A stretch of 64,000 nucleotides of DNA from [Bacillus] selenitireducens MLS10. Its GTDB lineage: Bacteria > Bacillota > Bacilli > Bacillales > Salisediminibacteriaceae. Made by a program: the position numbers and the translations under genes. The notes under the pieces were generated by a model that was not told the origin of the DNA, made no database searches, and saw only the letters and a program-made list of their open reading frames with translations. The stretch lies in contig NC_014219.1 of assembly GCF_000093085.1 (NCBI RefSeq), forward strand, positions 2,720,384 to 2,784,383, in the 5' to 3' direction. Position 1 is the first letter of the stretch. Every line of letters starts with the position of its first letter. Positions 55,876 through 64,000 of the stretch are shown piece by piece.

Positions 55876-56940
55876 TTATTTCCCCTCCTTCTTATTCGGT
55901 TGCAGTTTGCTGTAGATCCAACGGATCAGATAGCTTGATGCAACAAAGAAGATGATCATCGCAATGATGATTTCCACCACTTCAGGCGCAATTCCCGCCT
56001 GTGCCTGCATGTTTCCGGAACCTTCTTTCAGACCGCCAAACAGGAAGGCTGAGAAGAAAATGCCGAGCGCATTACTGTTACCCAAAAGGGCAACAGCGAT
56101 TCCGTCGAATCCAAGATTGGTGAAGGAAGAGAAAATTTCAACGTAACGATATGTTCCAAGACCGGCCATCGCTCCACCGACACCTGCAAAGGCGCCTGAA
56201 ATAGCCATGGATGATACAATATTGGCTTTAACATTCATACCTGCATACATAGAGGCATTTTTATTATAGCCGACTGCGCGGTATTCAAAGCCTTTTTTCG
56301 TTTTCCACAGAATGAACCACATCAGGAAACACGCTGCAATACCGAGAAAAAATCCCCAGTGTAATCTCGAAAAATCAGTCAGATTCGAGAGGAAATCCGA
56401 AGCCAGCGACGCTGTAGGCGCTACAAACTCCGTCCGCTGTCCGGATGCAAGAAAATTGTTACGAATAAAATGATTGACCACGTGCATGGCAATATAGTTC
56501 ATCATGATTGTCACGATAACCTCATGCACTTCAAGGCGCGCCTTTAAATAACCAGGTACAACGCCCCACAGTGCACCAGCTGCAGCACCTGCAAGGATCG
56601 CTAGCGGCAAATGAATAATCATTGGCGCTTCGATTGAAATACCGACCAGCACAGATGTAAACCAGCCTACCATAAGCTGACCTTCAACCCCGATATTCAA
56701 GAGACCCGCTCGAAATGCAAAGGCAACGGCAAGCCCTGAAAAGATCAAAGGAGTCATGCGCTGGAGAGTCTCACCAAAATAATAGATATCTCCAAATATT
56801 CCGGTTACGAGTGCAACATATGCTTCGATTGGATTATTACCACTGAATAGCATCACAATTGCACCGGCAAGAAAACCAAAGAATATTGCGATGAATGGGA
56901 TTAAAATACCAAACAGTTTTCCCGTCAGTAACTGTTTCAT
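55876..56940 (-). CDS. nupP: Nucleoside ABC importer permease 1 (NupP-like)
   Basis: 354 residues with about ten hydrophobic segments; AFRAGLLNIGVEGQLMVGWF (near 76-95) and FEYRAVGYNKNASMYAGMNV (near 220-239) are the family loops that match the second permease. Partner of NupQ in the inner-membrane channel. Starts in an ATGA overlap with the ATPase gene, so the subunits are translationally coupled. Confidence 0.9.
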   Translation of the reverse strand: MKQLLTGKLFGILIPFIAIFFGFLAGAIVMLFSGNNPIEAYVALVTGIFGDIYYFGETLQRMTPLIFSGLAVAFAFRAGLLNIGVEGQLMVGWFTSVLVGISIEAPMIIHLPLAILAGAAAGALWGVVPGYLKARLEVHEVIVTIMMNYIAMHVVNHFIRNNFLASGQRTEFVAPTASLASDFLSNLTDFSRLHWGFFLGIAACFLMWFILWKTKKGFEYRAVGYNKNASMYAGMNVKANIVSSMAISGAFAGVGGAMAGLGTYRYVEIFSSFTNLGFDGIAVALLGNSNALGIFFSAFLFGGLKEGSGNMQAQAGIAPEVVEIIIAMIIFFVASSYLIRWIYSKLQPNKKEGK

Positions 56941-58466
56941 GTTGCCGGTTCACCTGCTTCCTTTTTACCGCCGGCCATCAAGAGACCCAACTCGTTTTCA
57001 TCTGTCTCTTTGGCATCGACAATATCCACAATTTTTCCATCATAAATAACCGCTATTCGGTCACTGAGGTTCAGGACTTCATCCATCTCAAGAGAGACAA
57101 GCAAAACAGCTTTGCCCTGATCCCGTTGCTCTACAAGCTTCTTATGAATAAACTCAATCGCACCCACATCCAGACCGCGTGTTGGCTGCGCGGCAATCAT
57201 CAAATCAGGATTTCGGTCGATTTCCCGGGCGATAATTGCTTTTTGCTGATTACCACCTGAAAGAGATCGGGCCGCTGTCGAAGAGCTGGCCGTACGCACA
57301 TCATATTCCTCGATGAGTTCCTCAGCCTTTTTATAAATCTTATGATAATCAAGGATGCCATTTCTTGTATAAGGCTTTTGATAATACGTCTGGAGTAAAA
57401 TATTTTCGCCAATCGTAAATTCCAGAACAAGCCCATGTTTATGACGATCCTGTGGAATATGTGCCACTCCTGCTTCAGTAATCTTCCGTGGCTTTTTCCC
57501 GGTAATGTCTTCACCATTCAACGTGATGGTGCCTGCCTTCACTGATCTGAGGCCTGTTAATGCTTCTATCAGTTCTGTCTGTCCGTTGCCATCCACACCG
57601 GCAACGCCTAAAATTTCTCCGGCTTTCACATCCAAGTTGAGCTGATCGACCATATCGATTCCACGGAAATCTTCCACCGTGAGTCCCTGAATGGATAAAA
57701 CCGTATCACCCGGTTTAGCCAGGTCTTTCTCAACGGCAAAGCTAACTTCACGCCCTACCATCATTTCAGCAAGAGAGGTTTCACTCGAATCAGCCACAGA
57801 AACCGTGCCAATCCCTTTACCCCGGCGAATAACCGTACAATTATCTGCCACTTCTAAAATCTCTTTCAACTTATGTGTAATCAGGATGATGGATTTCCCT
57901 TCATTGATCAGATTACGCATAATTTGAATCAATTCTCTGATTTCCTGTGGTGTTAATGCTGCGGTAGGTTCATCAAAAATCAAAATATCTGCACCGCGAT
58001 AAAGTGTTTTCAGAATTTCAACCCTTTGCTGCATCCCCACTGAAATATCTTCAATTTTAGACGTTGCGTCAACCCGTAGACCATATCGATCAGAGATTTC
58101 CTGAACATCTCTAGCTGCTTTTTTAATATCAATGGTTGTTCCTTTGACAGGCTCACTGCCAAGAATAATATTTTCTGTCACAGTAAAGTTCTGCACAAGC
58201 ATAAAGTGCTGGTGCACCATTCCAATTCCAAGACGGTCAGCCACGTTAGGATCAGTGATGTTTACTTTCTCACCCCGTACGCGGATTTCTCCCCGCTCCG
58301 GTTGATACAAGCCGAACAAGACGTTCATCAAAGTTGATTTCCCAGCTCCGTTTTCTCCTAATAACGCATGAATTTCGCCTTGCTTGACCTGCAGCGTAAT
58401 GTTGTCATTGGCAACGATACCGGGAAACTCTTTACGGATGTTATTCATCTCGATTACGTATTCCAA
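56937..58466 (-). CDS. nupO: Nucleoside ABC importer ATPase, two nucleotide-binding domains (NupO-like)
   Basis: 509 residues with duplicated ABC domains, as in sugar/nucleoside (RbsA/YufO) ATPases. The first half has Walker A GENGAGKST (near 36-44), signature ISVGMQQRVEIL and Walker B DILIFDEPTAAL; the second has a degenerate Walker A GVDGNGQTE (near 288-296), signature LSGGNQQKAIIAREI and Walker B PDLMIAAQPTRGLD with no Glu after Asp. Start is TTG at 58464-58466, nine bases after AGGAG. A hairpin separates it from the binding-protein gene. Confidence 0.92.
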   Translation of the reverse strand: MEYVIEMNNIRKEFPGIVANDNITLQVKQGEIHALLGENGAGKSTLMNVLFGLYQPERGEIRVRGEKVNITDPNVADRLGIGMVHQHFMLVQNFTVTENIILGSEPVKGTTIDIKKAARDVQEISDRYGLRVDATSKIEDISVGMQQRVEILKTLYRGADILIFDEPTAALTPQEIRELIQIMRNLINEGKSIILITHKLKEILEVADNCTVIRRGKGIGTVSVADSSETSLAEMMVGREVSFAVEKDLAKPGDTVLSIQGLTVEDFRGIDMVDQLNLDVKAGEILGVAGVDGNGQTELIEALTGLRSVKAGTITLNGEDITGKKPRKITEAGVAHIPQDRHKHGLVLEFTIGENILLQTYYQKPYTRNGILDYHKIYKKAEELIEEYDVRTASSSTAARSLSGGNQQKAIIAREIDRNPDLMIAAQPTRGLDVGAIEFIHKKLVEQRDQGKAVLLVSLEMDEVLNLSDRIAVIYDGKIVDIVDAKETDENELGLLMAGGKKEAGEPAT

Positions 58467-58494
58467 TGGGTGTCACTCCTATCAGAGACTCATT

Positions 58495-58525
58495 AACAAG
58501 GGCTAGTACAATGACTAGCCCTGTT
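58495..58525 (-). terminator. Hairpin between nupN and nupO
   Basis: GGGCTAGT-ACAATG-ACTAGCCC with flanking AACA/TGTT. Typical of ABC operons where a stem after the binding-protein gene lowers expression of, or stabilises RNA before, the membrane components. Confidence 0.7.
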
Positions 58526-58564
58526 AATGTCATTATTTTGACGATCTTTCGTCAAGAATTACAA

Positions 58565-59728
58565 TTAAAGCGAGCTGTACCACTCATCATATTCATCATC
58601 TGTTTGTGGAACAACAATGTCGCCGTTAATGATCTGGTCGCGGAAATCATTAACTGCATCAATAGCCTCGTCAGAAACATTATCACGTGTTTCAGCAATA
58701 CCTACACCTTCATCTTCAAGGGCAAACTCAAGTACTTCGCCACCTGGGAAATCACCATTCATCGTCTGTTCAGAAAGCGTGTAAACAGACTGGTCAACTC
58801 GCTTGACCATGGAAGTCAGGATTACGTTACCGCCGCTCCAGTCACCTTCAGTAAGCGCCTGATCCTGGTCGACACCGATTGCCCAAACTGTTTCTCCGCC
58901 TTCGTTACGGTCGATCGCTTCAGTGAAGAGACCATTTCCTGTACCACCGGCTGCGTGATAAATGATATCAGCTCCGCCTGCATACATACCGTCAGCAATC
59001 TGCTGTCCGAGGGACGCATCATTGAAGTCCTGCGCATACTGAATAGCGATTTCGATATCAGCATCTACGGAGTGAACACCGGCTTTAAAGCCGTTTTCAA
59101 ACTTTTTGATCAGGTCACTTTCAACGCCGCCGATAAAGCCGACTTCGTTTGTTTCAGTGTGCATTGCAGCAATGACACCCGCAAGGAAAGAACCTTCGTG
59201 TTCAGCGAATGTGATATTGGCAATATTATCAATCATATCGCCATTTTCATCTGTAACCACTGTATCAACAATCGCAAAATACTGATCAGGGTTCTGCTGA
59301 GCTACATCACGGATTGCATCTTCCATCAAAAAGCCGATCCCGAAAGTCAGATCCGTGCCTTCACGTGCAAGGCGATTCAAGTTCGGAGCGTAGTCAGATG
59401 AATCACTTGACTGAATGTAATCCACTTCTGTTTCAGGGAAATCTTCGCCAAACATGGTGAGACCCGCCCAAGCTGATTCGTTAAAGGAGCGGTCATCAAC
59501 GCCACCTACGTCCGTAACCATCTTGGATGAGAAACCGGCACCGTCCCCGGCAGCTTCGTTTCCTTCGTTGTTGTTTCCTTCGTTGTCAACATTTTCTTCA
59601 ACGTTGTTGTTACCATCGTTGTTTCCTTCGTTGACCGGTGTTGTGTTTTCGTTGTTGTCATTGCCGCATGCTGCAAGCACTGTTGCCGCTAAAACGGATG
59701 ACATGAGAACTGTAAATCGTTTCTTCAT
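58565..59728 (-). CDS. nupN: BMP-family nucleoside-binding lipoprotein (NupN-like)
   Basis: 387 residues. Signal peptide with lipobox LAAC (Cys at 21), then an unusually long Asn/Glu/Gly-rich linker (about residues 22-65) before the BMP/PnrA-like binding domain: VTDVGGVDDRSFNESAWAG (near 72-90), YIQSSDSSDYAPNL, GIGFLMEDAIRDVA and VWAIGVDQDQ. Delivers nucleosides to NupOPQ on the outside of the membrane. AAGGGGG before the ATG. The upstream gap (59729-59988) holds its promoter, not clearly identified, and the eutH terminator. Confidence 0.92.
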   Translation of the reverse strand: MKKRFTVLMSSVLAATVLAACGNDNNENTTPVNEGNNDGNNNVEENVDNEGNNNEGNEAAGDGAGFSSKMVTDVGGVDDRSFNESAWAGLTMFGEDFPETEVDYIQSSDSSDYAPNLNRLAREGTDLTFGIGFLMEDAIRDVAQQNPDQYFAIVDTVVTDENGDMIDNIANITFAEHEGSFLAGVIAAMHTETNEVGFIGGVESDLIKKFENGFKAGVHSVDADIEIAIQYAQDFNDASLGQQIADGMYAGGADIIYHAAGGTGNGLFTEAIDRNEGGETVWAIGVDQDQALTEGDWSGGNVILTSMVKRVDQSVYTLSEQTMNGDFPGGEVLEFALEDEGVGIAETRDNVSDEAIDAVNDFRDQIINGDIVVPQTDDEYDEWYSSL

Positions 59729-59906
59729 TTTGTAATCCCCCTTGGAATGTTTTTATGTTGCACTGTACTGTTTTGACAATACAGGTGCATACAGACTCAT
59801 TATGCCACAAACTGTTTGAAAAAAGAATGCTCTTTATTTTTATAAAACGATTTCATTTGTCAGATTTTATCGATCACTTGTACGATGTCTGACAACTGGT
59901 CGCTTT

Positions 59907-59937
59907 AAAAAATACCTTAAGCGCTTTCAAGGTATTT
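59907..59937 (-). terminator. Terminator after eutH
   Basis: Minus strand AAATACCTT-GAAAGCGCTT-AAGGTATTT followed by TTT. The loop contains TGAAAGCGCTT, which resembles half a cre site. Confidence 0.8.
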
Positions 59938-59988
59938 ATAATATATCATGGTTCCGAAAATTAATAAATACCTTTGCCCAAAATTATT

Positions 59989-61059
59989 TTATGATTTTTT
60001 CAATACGTAGAAGTAGACACCCGTCACGGCCAATATTCCTGAAAAAAGTTTCCCTGTCATCATTGCACTTACCATATCGGGTTCAAGGGCCGCGGTAAAA
60101 CCGAGATGACCTCCGAGCACGAAGGCACCGCTGACGGAGAAGGCGATATTCATTAACTTGCCTTTCTCCGACATTAGATGAAGATTTCGAAACATGGGAA
60201 TACTGTGCGCAAGAGACGATACAAAGCCGGTTACCGCCACATCATCCTCAATCGACGTCCTGCTTGTCACTGCCGGAATCACGTGTTTCTTCAGAAAATG
60301 AACAAACGGAAAAGCCCCGCCCAGTGCAAGGACAATAAGGCCGATAATCTCCATGGCTTCAGAGAATGGTACAAATCCGCTGAGGAGGTGAATACCAAGA
60401 AGCTCCTGCACGGCCACAAGCACAATCATGATCAGGGTAAAGGCAAGAATCCCTTTACCGGCCAACAGGAAAAAACGGATCATTCCATTGGGTAAAAAAA
60501 GCAGACCTGCTCCCGTAACAATCACAAGAATCAGAACAGGCAGGAGCTGCACGAACAGAAACCCAGGCGCAAATCCCGCCATCAGTCCCGCGGTGAATGC
60601 ACCAGGGGGAACGGCCATCAGTCCGGCAAGAATCCCCTTGGCGAGTAACGGATAATCCTGCTCTCGAATCAGACCGAGTGCAACGGGTACGGTAAATACA
60701 AACGTCGGCCCAAGCATCGTTGCGAGGATGATCCCTGAAAACTTCGCAGCCTCCTCTGTCGCAGCCATCTCCATGGCAATGGAGTAGCCGCCCATATCAA
60801 CCGCAAGAAGCATACCGCTGATCATCGCAGGGTCTGCTCCGATCCAGCTGAACACAGGTGACGCAACAGGTGTCACCAAATCAGCGATCACAGGTGAGGC
60901 CATGATCATGCCGATCATCACCAGTGCGAGCGGGCCCATCGCCTGAAATCCCTCATCAAACGCATCACCGTATCCTCGGTTTAATTTGAAGATCTTATCC
61001 AGTACACCGATCACCAGAAAGATAATCAAAATCCCAACAATGATTTGATTCACAATCAT
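59989..61059 (-). CDS. eutH: EutH-like ethanolamine permease
   Basis: 356 residues, about ten hydrophobic segments; GYGDAFDEGFQAMGPLALVMIGMI (near 29-52), AVDMGGYSIAMEMA (near 86-99) and the end segment FVLGGHLGFTAALEPDMV match EutH. EutH moves ethanolamine across the membrane. No eutABC, eut shell or diol-dehydratase genes are nearby; instead it ends a DUF1028-sfsA-eutH operon with 4-bp overlaps. ATG at 61057-61059. Confidence 0.85.
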   Translation of the reverse strand: MIVNQIIVGILIIFLVIGVLDKIFKLNRGYGDAFDEGFQAMGPLALVMIGMIMASPVIADLVTPVASPVFSWIGADPAMISGMLLAVDMGGYSIAMEMAATEEAAKFSGIILATMLGPTFVFTVPVALGLIREQDYPLLAKGILAGLMAVPPGAFTAGLMAGFAPGFLFVQLLPVLILVIVTGAGLLFLPNGMIRFFLLAGKGILAFTLIMIVLVAVQELLGIHLLSGFVPFSEAMEIIGLIVLALGGAFPFVHFLKKHVIPAVTSRTSIEDDVAVTGFVSSLAHSIPMFRNLHLMSEKGKLMNIAFSVSGAFVLGGHLGFTAALEPDMVSAMMTGKLFSGILAVTGVYFYVLKKS

Positions 61060-61802
61060 GACGAAATCTCCTCTGTTCTCACAGGAATGACCTGACCGAA
61101 TGACACATGAGTCAATGCAACATTCATCGTACAGGCAAAAAGCTTCACACCTGCATCAGCTGCTTTTCGAAGCGCATTGCAAAAAGCCGGGTCAACTTCA
61201 TCTGCAAGCCTTACTTCTTTGGCGTCAGGACGCTGCACGACGAATAAAATCGCGGTAGCAACGCTCCCTTCATTATGAAGAGCTTCAAGTTCCTCGACAT
61301 GCCGCCTCCCCCGTTCCGTAACCGCTCCAGGGAAAAATGCACACTCATTGTCAACCCAGGTAATCCCCTTCACTTCAAGAATCAGCTGCCGGCCGTTACG
61401 CTCGAGGACATGATCAAACCGGCTTTTGCCCCATTTCACTTCTCTCGCAGTATGATGCCACGAACGCAGACCGTCAATGAACTGATTCTGAATCGCGCAT
61501 TCAGCCAGCTGATTGGGCAATGTCGAATAAATGGAAACCAAGCCATTCCCGAACTGGTTTTCTATCAGACGCGCCGTATAGCGGGTTTTTCGCTTTGGTG
61601 AATCCGTTTCAGACAGGCAGACCGTCTTCCCGGGAAGAAGAAGCTCGGTCAGCCGCGCAGAATCTGCAAGATGCACATCCACCCGTTCGCCGTTCCGTTC
61701 AAGATCCACTTCCATCAAAAAGCGGTTTTTTCTTCTGACAAAGCGGCTTTTGATCAGTGGGGAGTCGAATGTCAAAACGCCTTTTTCAGGATGTTCAGTC
61801 AC
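61056..61802 (-). CDS. sfsA: SfsA family protein
   Basis: 248 residues of the SfsA (sugar fermentation stimulation) family. KSRFVRRKNRFLMEV (near 18-32) is the conserved N-terminal OB-like part, and RFDHVLERNGRQLILEVKG (near 127-145) plus ATAILFVVQRPDA carry the nuclease-like Asp/Glu-x-Lys core. Usually suspected to bind or cut DNA; function not settled. GTG start overlaps the upstream stop (GTGA); its own stop overlaps eutH. Confidence 0.9.
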   Translation of the reverse strand: MTEHPEKGVLTFDSPLIKSRFVRRKNRFLMEVDLERNGERVDVHLADSARLTELLLPGKTVCLSETDSPKRKTRYTARLIENQFGNGLVSIYSTLPNQLAECAIQNQFIDGLRSWHHTAREVKWGKSRFDHVLERNGRQLILEVKGITWVDNECAFFPGAVTERGRRHVEELEALHNEGSVATAILFVVQRPDAKEVRLADEVDPAFCNALRKAADAGVKLFACTMNVALTHVSFGQVIPVRTEEISS

Positions 61803-62680
61803 GATTGTGTCGCCTGCTTTCGCATGTAATCAAGCACGTTCGGATCAATCAGTGCATCCTCGCTCCAGCGCTCTTCAAAATTTTCTCTCATATAATACGT
61901 CTTCAACGCGTCTTTCATTGCCTCATCATAGACTCCGGATGCAGGCGTCTTGATTCCTGCATCACGCAGAAGACTGGCCAGTTCATCTACAATCTCCCCT
62001 TCAAGTTTGAGCATCTTACTCTGATTCGGCCGGGAGAAATAGAGCTGATGCAAGTCATACAGTCGTCTCAGCTCTTCGATCGGTTCCGGATGGTCATCAA
62101 CCCGCAGATCATATACACGGTCATTATACCCGCCGTATCCGCCTTTATCTTTTACAACAAAGAGTGCCGCTGATTGTTTCCCCCGTGAATCGCCGCCTGC
62201 TTGCTGACCGTCTTCCAATGCTTTGATGAGACGTTCAGCAAGCGGTCCGTCTGTCGTTTCAAATGCGCGTACCAATGACGCAATGGTCTTTTCACTGACC
62301 AGAATATTGCCCTGTGCCGTACAGAATGATCCCGTCTGATGGCCGGCCCAGTCGTAACAGTCCTTGCCCGTATAGGCAGCCGTTCGCCCCTTTTTATCCA
62401 TCACAGCAAACTGTCTGAGATGTTTATCAGGGTCGTCCGCGATCAGGGCTTCTACAACTTCTTCAGGAGTGGCCCCTTCTTCAAGCAGTGCAAGGCCGTC
62501 AGGACCAAAAGCTGTATTCGCGAAGGACTGCGTTGCAATAGCGCCGGTTTCCGCTTTCGCCCAAGGCACTACAGCACCCACTCCGAGGAACTTTGATTGT
62601 ACAGCAATGCCCCATTCCCTTGTTTCAGGATCAAAACCAATGATGGAGAACGTTGCGACTTTCGGTTGCTTCTTTTTCAC
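61799..62680 (-). CDS. DUF1028 protein (Ntn-hydrolase-like)
   Basis: 293 residues. The N-terminal domain (about 6-215) has FSIIGFDPETREWGIAVQSK and GAIATQSFANTAFGP, the DUF1028 pattern, distantly related to Ntn-hydrolases; the C-terminal 70 residues (LEGEIVDELASLLRDAGIKT...VLDYMRKQ) resemble the small peptidoglycan-binding-like domain often attached to DUF1028. Start GTG at 62678-62680 with AAAGGG ten bases before; an in-frame GTG at 62689 is too close to the Shine-Dalgarno. First gene of the operon with sfsA and eutH. Confidence 0.82.
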   Translation of the reverse strand: MKKKQPKVATFSIIGFDPETREWGIAVQSKFLGVGAVVPWAKAETGAIATQSFANTAFGPDGLALLEEGATPEEVVEALIADDPDKHLRQFAVMDKKGRTAAYTGKDCYDWAGHQTGSFCTAQGNILVSEKTIASLVRAFETTDGPLAERLIKALEDGQQAGGDSRGKQSAALFVVKDKGGYGGYNDRVYDLRVDDHPEPIEELRRLYDLHQLYFSRPNQSKMLKLEGEIVDELASLLRDAGIKTPASGVYDEAMKDALKTYYMRENFEERWSEDALIDPNVLDYMRKQATQS

Positions 62681-62721
62681 AAGGACCACACCCTTTCTGA
62701 TTTTCGGATCATTTCGAATTT

Positions 62722-62751
62722 ATCATAATTCTTTGAAAATGTCTCCGTCAA
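62722..62751 (-). promoter_or_regulatory. Promoter of the DUF1028-sfsA-eutH operon
   Basis: Minus strand: TTGACG (62746-62751), 18-base spacer, TATGAT (62722-62727). Confidence 0.6.
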
Positions 62752-62760
62752 CTTCTCTGA

Positions 62761-62789
62761 TTGCAGCTAGCCACTCATCAGGCTATAAT
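62761..62789 (+). promoter_or_regulatory. Promoter of the 77-residue membrane protein gene
   Basis: TTGCAG (62761-62766), 17-base spacer, TATAAT (62784-62789), 35 bases before the ATG. Back-to-back with the DUF1028 promoter. Confidence 0.75.
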
Positions 62790-62824
62790 AAAAAGCACAA
62801 GATGAAACGAAATGAGGGAGATCC

Positions 62825-63058
62825 ATGTCTTTTCTGAACAACCTGTCCAAAAACAAACGAAACGAATACATGATCGTCGGTGCGATTCTGTCGCTTTCCG
62901 TCATCATCGGTATCATTGTCGGAAACACAGAAGCATTTGTGGCTCCGCGTAACTTTACGGCAGGCTACATGGCCGGCTCCTTAACAAGCGCCTTGGTGCT
63001 GTTTGCCGTCTATCACACCATTCTGTTCTTCAAGAACAAAAAGCAGACGACTGCCTGA
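62825..63058 (+). CDS. Small two-helix membrane protein, unknown function
   Basis: 77 residues. A charged N-terminus (LSKNKRNEY) is followed by two hydrophobic helices (about 16-36 and 46-68) and a basic end KNKKQTTA, so both ends are probably cytoplasmic. GAGGGAG lies five bases upstream of the ATG, with a good promoter and terminator around it, so it is a real single-gene unit. No family recognised. Confidence 0.7.
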   Translation: MSFLNNLSKNKRNEYMIVGAILSLSVIIGIIVGNTEAFVAPRNFTAGYMAGSLTSALVLFAVYHTILFFKNKKQTTA

Positions 63059-63075
63059 TGATGAGATGGCAGTGC

Positions 63076-63117
63076 AAAAAAAGACTGTTGAGTGGGAAGC
63101 TCAACAGTCTTTTTTCT
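63076..63117. terminator. Bidirectional terminator, small membrane protein / signal peptidase
   Basis: AAAAAAAGACTGTTGAG-N8-CTCAACAGTCTTTTTT between converging genes. Confidence 0.92.
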
Positions 63118-63119
63118 AT

Positions 63120-63692
63120 TTATCGGAATAACCGGATATTGTGTATGGGCCAAAAAGCCATATTCGCCTGACCGACAATTTCATCCATCGGAACAAACCC
63201 GATATGTCGACTGTCCACGCTGTTTTGACGATTGTCACCGAGGACAAACACATGCCCCTCCGGCACTTCTGAAGCAAACAGCAATTCGTCGAGAATGAAA
63301 TCGGTCGTAAACGGCCGTTCATCACTGGCTTCGAGATAATCGGTGAGGAACGGTTCCTCATACGTTTCACCATTAATGTATAACTGATCATCATTGTACT
63401 CAATATGATCACCAGGGAGGCCGATCACTCTTTTTATATAATCAGTTGTTTCATCAACGTGAAAGATGATGAGATCAAAGCGGTTCGGTTCAGCAATTTC
63501 ATAGCCGATTTTGTTGACAATGATCCGCTCGCCATCCTCGATCGTCGGCATCATCGACTGTCCGTACACAATGTAGTTGGTAAACATAAAGCCTCTGACA
63601 AGGACAAACAGAACAAATGCAACGGTCATCACTTTCGTAAAGAGAAGTAAATTACTTTTCCACGATGTTCTTCTGCCAGGTTCGGTATCCAT
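63120..63692 (-). CDS. lepB: Signal peptidase I
   Basis: 190 residues. One N-terminal membrane helix (about 15-38), then the catalytic Ser46 (YGQSMMPT) and general-base Lys87 (TDYIKRVIGLPGD), with the box-E motif VFVLGDNRQNSVDSRHIG (near 149-166). It is of the short Bacillus Sip type and cleaves signal peptides on the outer face of the membrane. GGAGG before the ATG. It is unclear which Sip paralogue it matches. Confidence 0.93.
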   Translation of the reverse strand: MDTEPGRRTSWKSNLLLFTKVMTVAFVLFVLVRGFMFTNYIVYGQSMMPTIEDGERIIVNKIGYEIAEPNRFDLIIFHVDETTDYIKRVIGLPGDHIEYNDDQLYINGETYEEPFLTDYLEASDERPFTTDFILDELLFASEVPEGHVFVLGDNRQNSVDSRHIGFVPMDEIVGQANMAFWPIHNIRLFR

Positions 63693-63911
63693 TTTTCAGA
63701 TCCTCCAATGCGGTTTTTGAAGCTCCTTATGTTAATAATAACCCGAATCTGTATTTTTAAAACCATTATAATCTGAAATGAATTATTATTATCCACAAAA
63801 CAGACACAATTTCAAGTCTGATTTGGTCATTTCCTTTTTCTCCTGTGATCGGCTACAATGGAAAGACCAACCGTTCAAACGGCATGTCACTGCGAGTCAG
63901 GAGGTCCTCTT

Positions 63912-64000
63912 GTGCGCCTGTTTACCGGCACGATGTTCACACTTCTCTTATCAAGCCTGTTTGCTTTTTTGTTCATGCAGGTGTCCAAAGAATTCACACA
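63912..64000 (+). CDS. Start of a gene leaving the window (hydrophobic N-terminus)
   Basis: Only 29 codons are visible: GTG start with CAGGAGGTCC upstream, reading RLFTGTMFTLLLSSLFAFLF then a polar end. It is a signal peptide or first membrane helix. TACAAT (63855-63860) is a possible -10. Identity cannot be told. Confidence 0.5.
   Translation, partial: MRLFTGTMFTLLLSSLFAFLFMQVSKEFT

Noticed and set aside
59729-59906. Possible purine riboswitch before the nucleoside importer
   Set aside because: No purine-riboswitch core sequence or three-way junction pattern could be found; only an AT-rich promoter region.
59915-59928. cre-like TGAAAGCGCTTAAG upstream of nupN
   Set aside because: It lacks the final CA of the consensus and forms the loop of the eutH terminator; insufficient for a CcpA site.

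Overview
This 64 kb window looks like chromosomal DNA of a sporulation-lineage Bacillaceae (order Bacillales). The evidence is Bacillus-type gene neighbourhoods (yhaN-yhaO-yhzD-yheA-yheB-yheE, yxkF-msmX, glpPFKD, ilv-leu, nupNOPQ), strong AGGAGG-type ribosome binding sites, many GTG/TTG starts, sigma-A-like promoters, a Spo0E-type phosphatase and T-box, GlpP, CodY-like, cre-like and TreR-like control signals. Many proteins are rich in Asp/Glu, which would fit a salt-tolerant or alkaliphilic lineage, but that is inference. I see no rRNA, tRNA, CRISPR, prophage or replication origin.

Layout. 1-6.7 kb: DNA repair/nuclease pair (YhaN-like start, YhaO-like), small Bacillus-conserved proteins, a thioesterase, YheA/YheB/YheE, and a PucR-type regulator beside the shared sugar-ABC ATPase MsmX. 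6.7-13.5 kb: a CcdA/TauE-like membrane protein, an NAD(P)-binding protein, a LuxR-type regulator with a degenerate receiver, a cytochrome bd oxidase with a 42-residue third gene, and a YtrB-like ABC exporter. 13.5-17.2 kb: an orphan trehalose-type PTS permease under a TreR-like operator, then pseudouridine catabolism (psuK-psuG). 17.2-29 kb: UbiB-like kinase plus phasin-like protein, an RsbR paralogue-GNAT-lipoprotein operon, hydrolase, methionine aminopeptidase, MFS transporter, M3 peptidase, aldo/keto reductase and PgeF/YlmD. 29-38.8 kb: branched-chain amino acid synthesis (ilvE, T-box leader, ilvBN-ilvC-leuABCD). 38.8-45 kb: two DUF1538 membrane proteins with a tandem PII protein, RF3, two short genes (a CxxCxGxG protein and a Spo0E homologue), and phosphoglucomutase. 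45-50.3 kb: glycerol regulon glpP-glpF-glpK-glpD, with two antiterminator-type leaders and a frameshifted glpF. 50.4-53.3 kb: YhcX-like GNAT-nitrilase, CheX-like and DUF2225 proteins. 53.5-54.85 kb: a decayed ISL3-type insertion sequence. 54.9-59.7 kb: BMP-type nucleoside ABC importer. 60-64 kb: DUF1028-SfsA-EutH operon, a small membrane protein, signal peptidase I and the start of a gene leaving the window.

The most interesting signals are: a 19-bp palindrome with compensating changes shared by the upstream regions of msmX and the cytochrome bd operon; the DUF1538-DUF1538-tandem PII operon; the 8-G frameshift in glpF; the HTH-pseudouridine kinase facing its own palindrome; a T-box leader with what looks like its own promoter inside ilvE; and the DUF1028-sfsA-eutH operon. 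No wholly new defence or mobile system is evident. Everything was read by eye; promoter and hairpin calls are not energy-scored.
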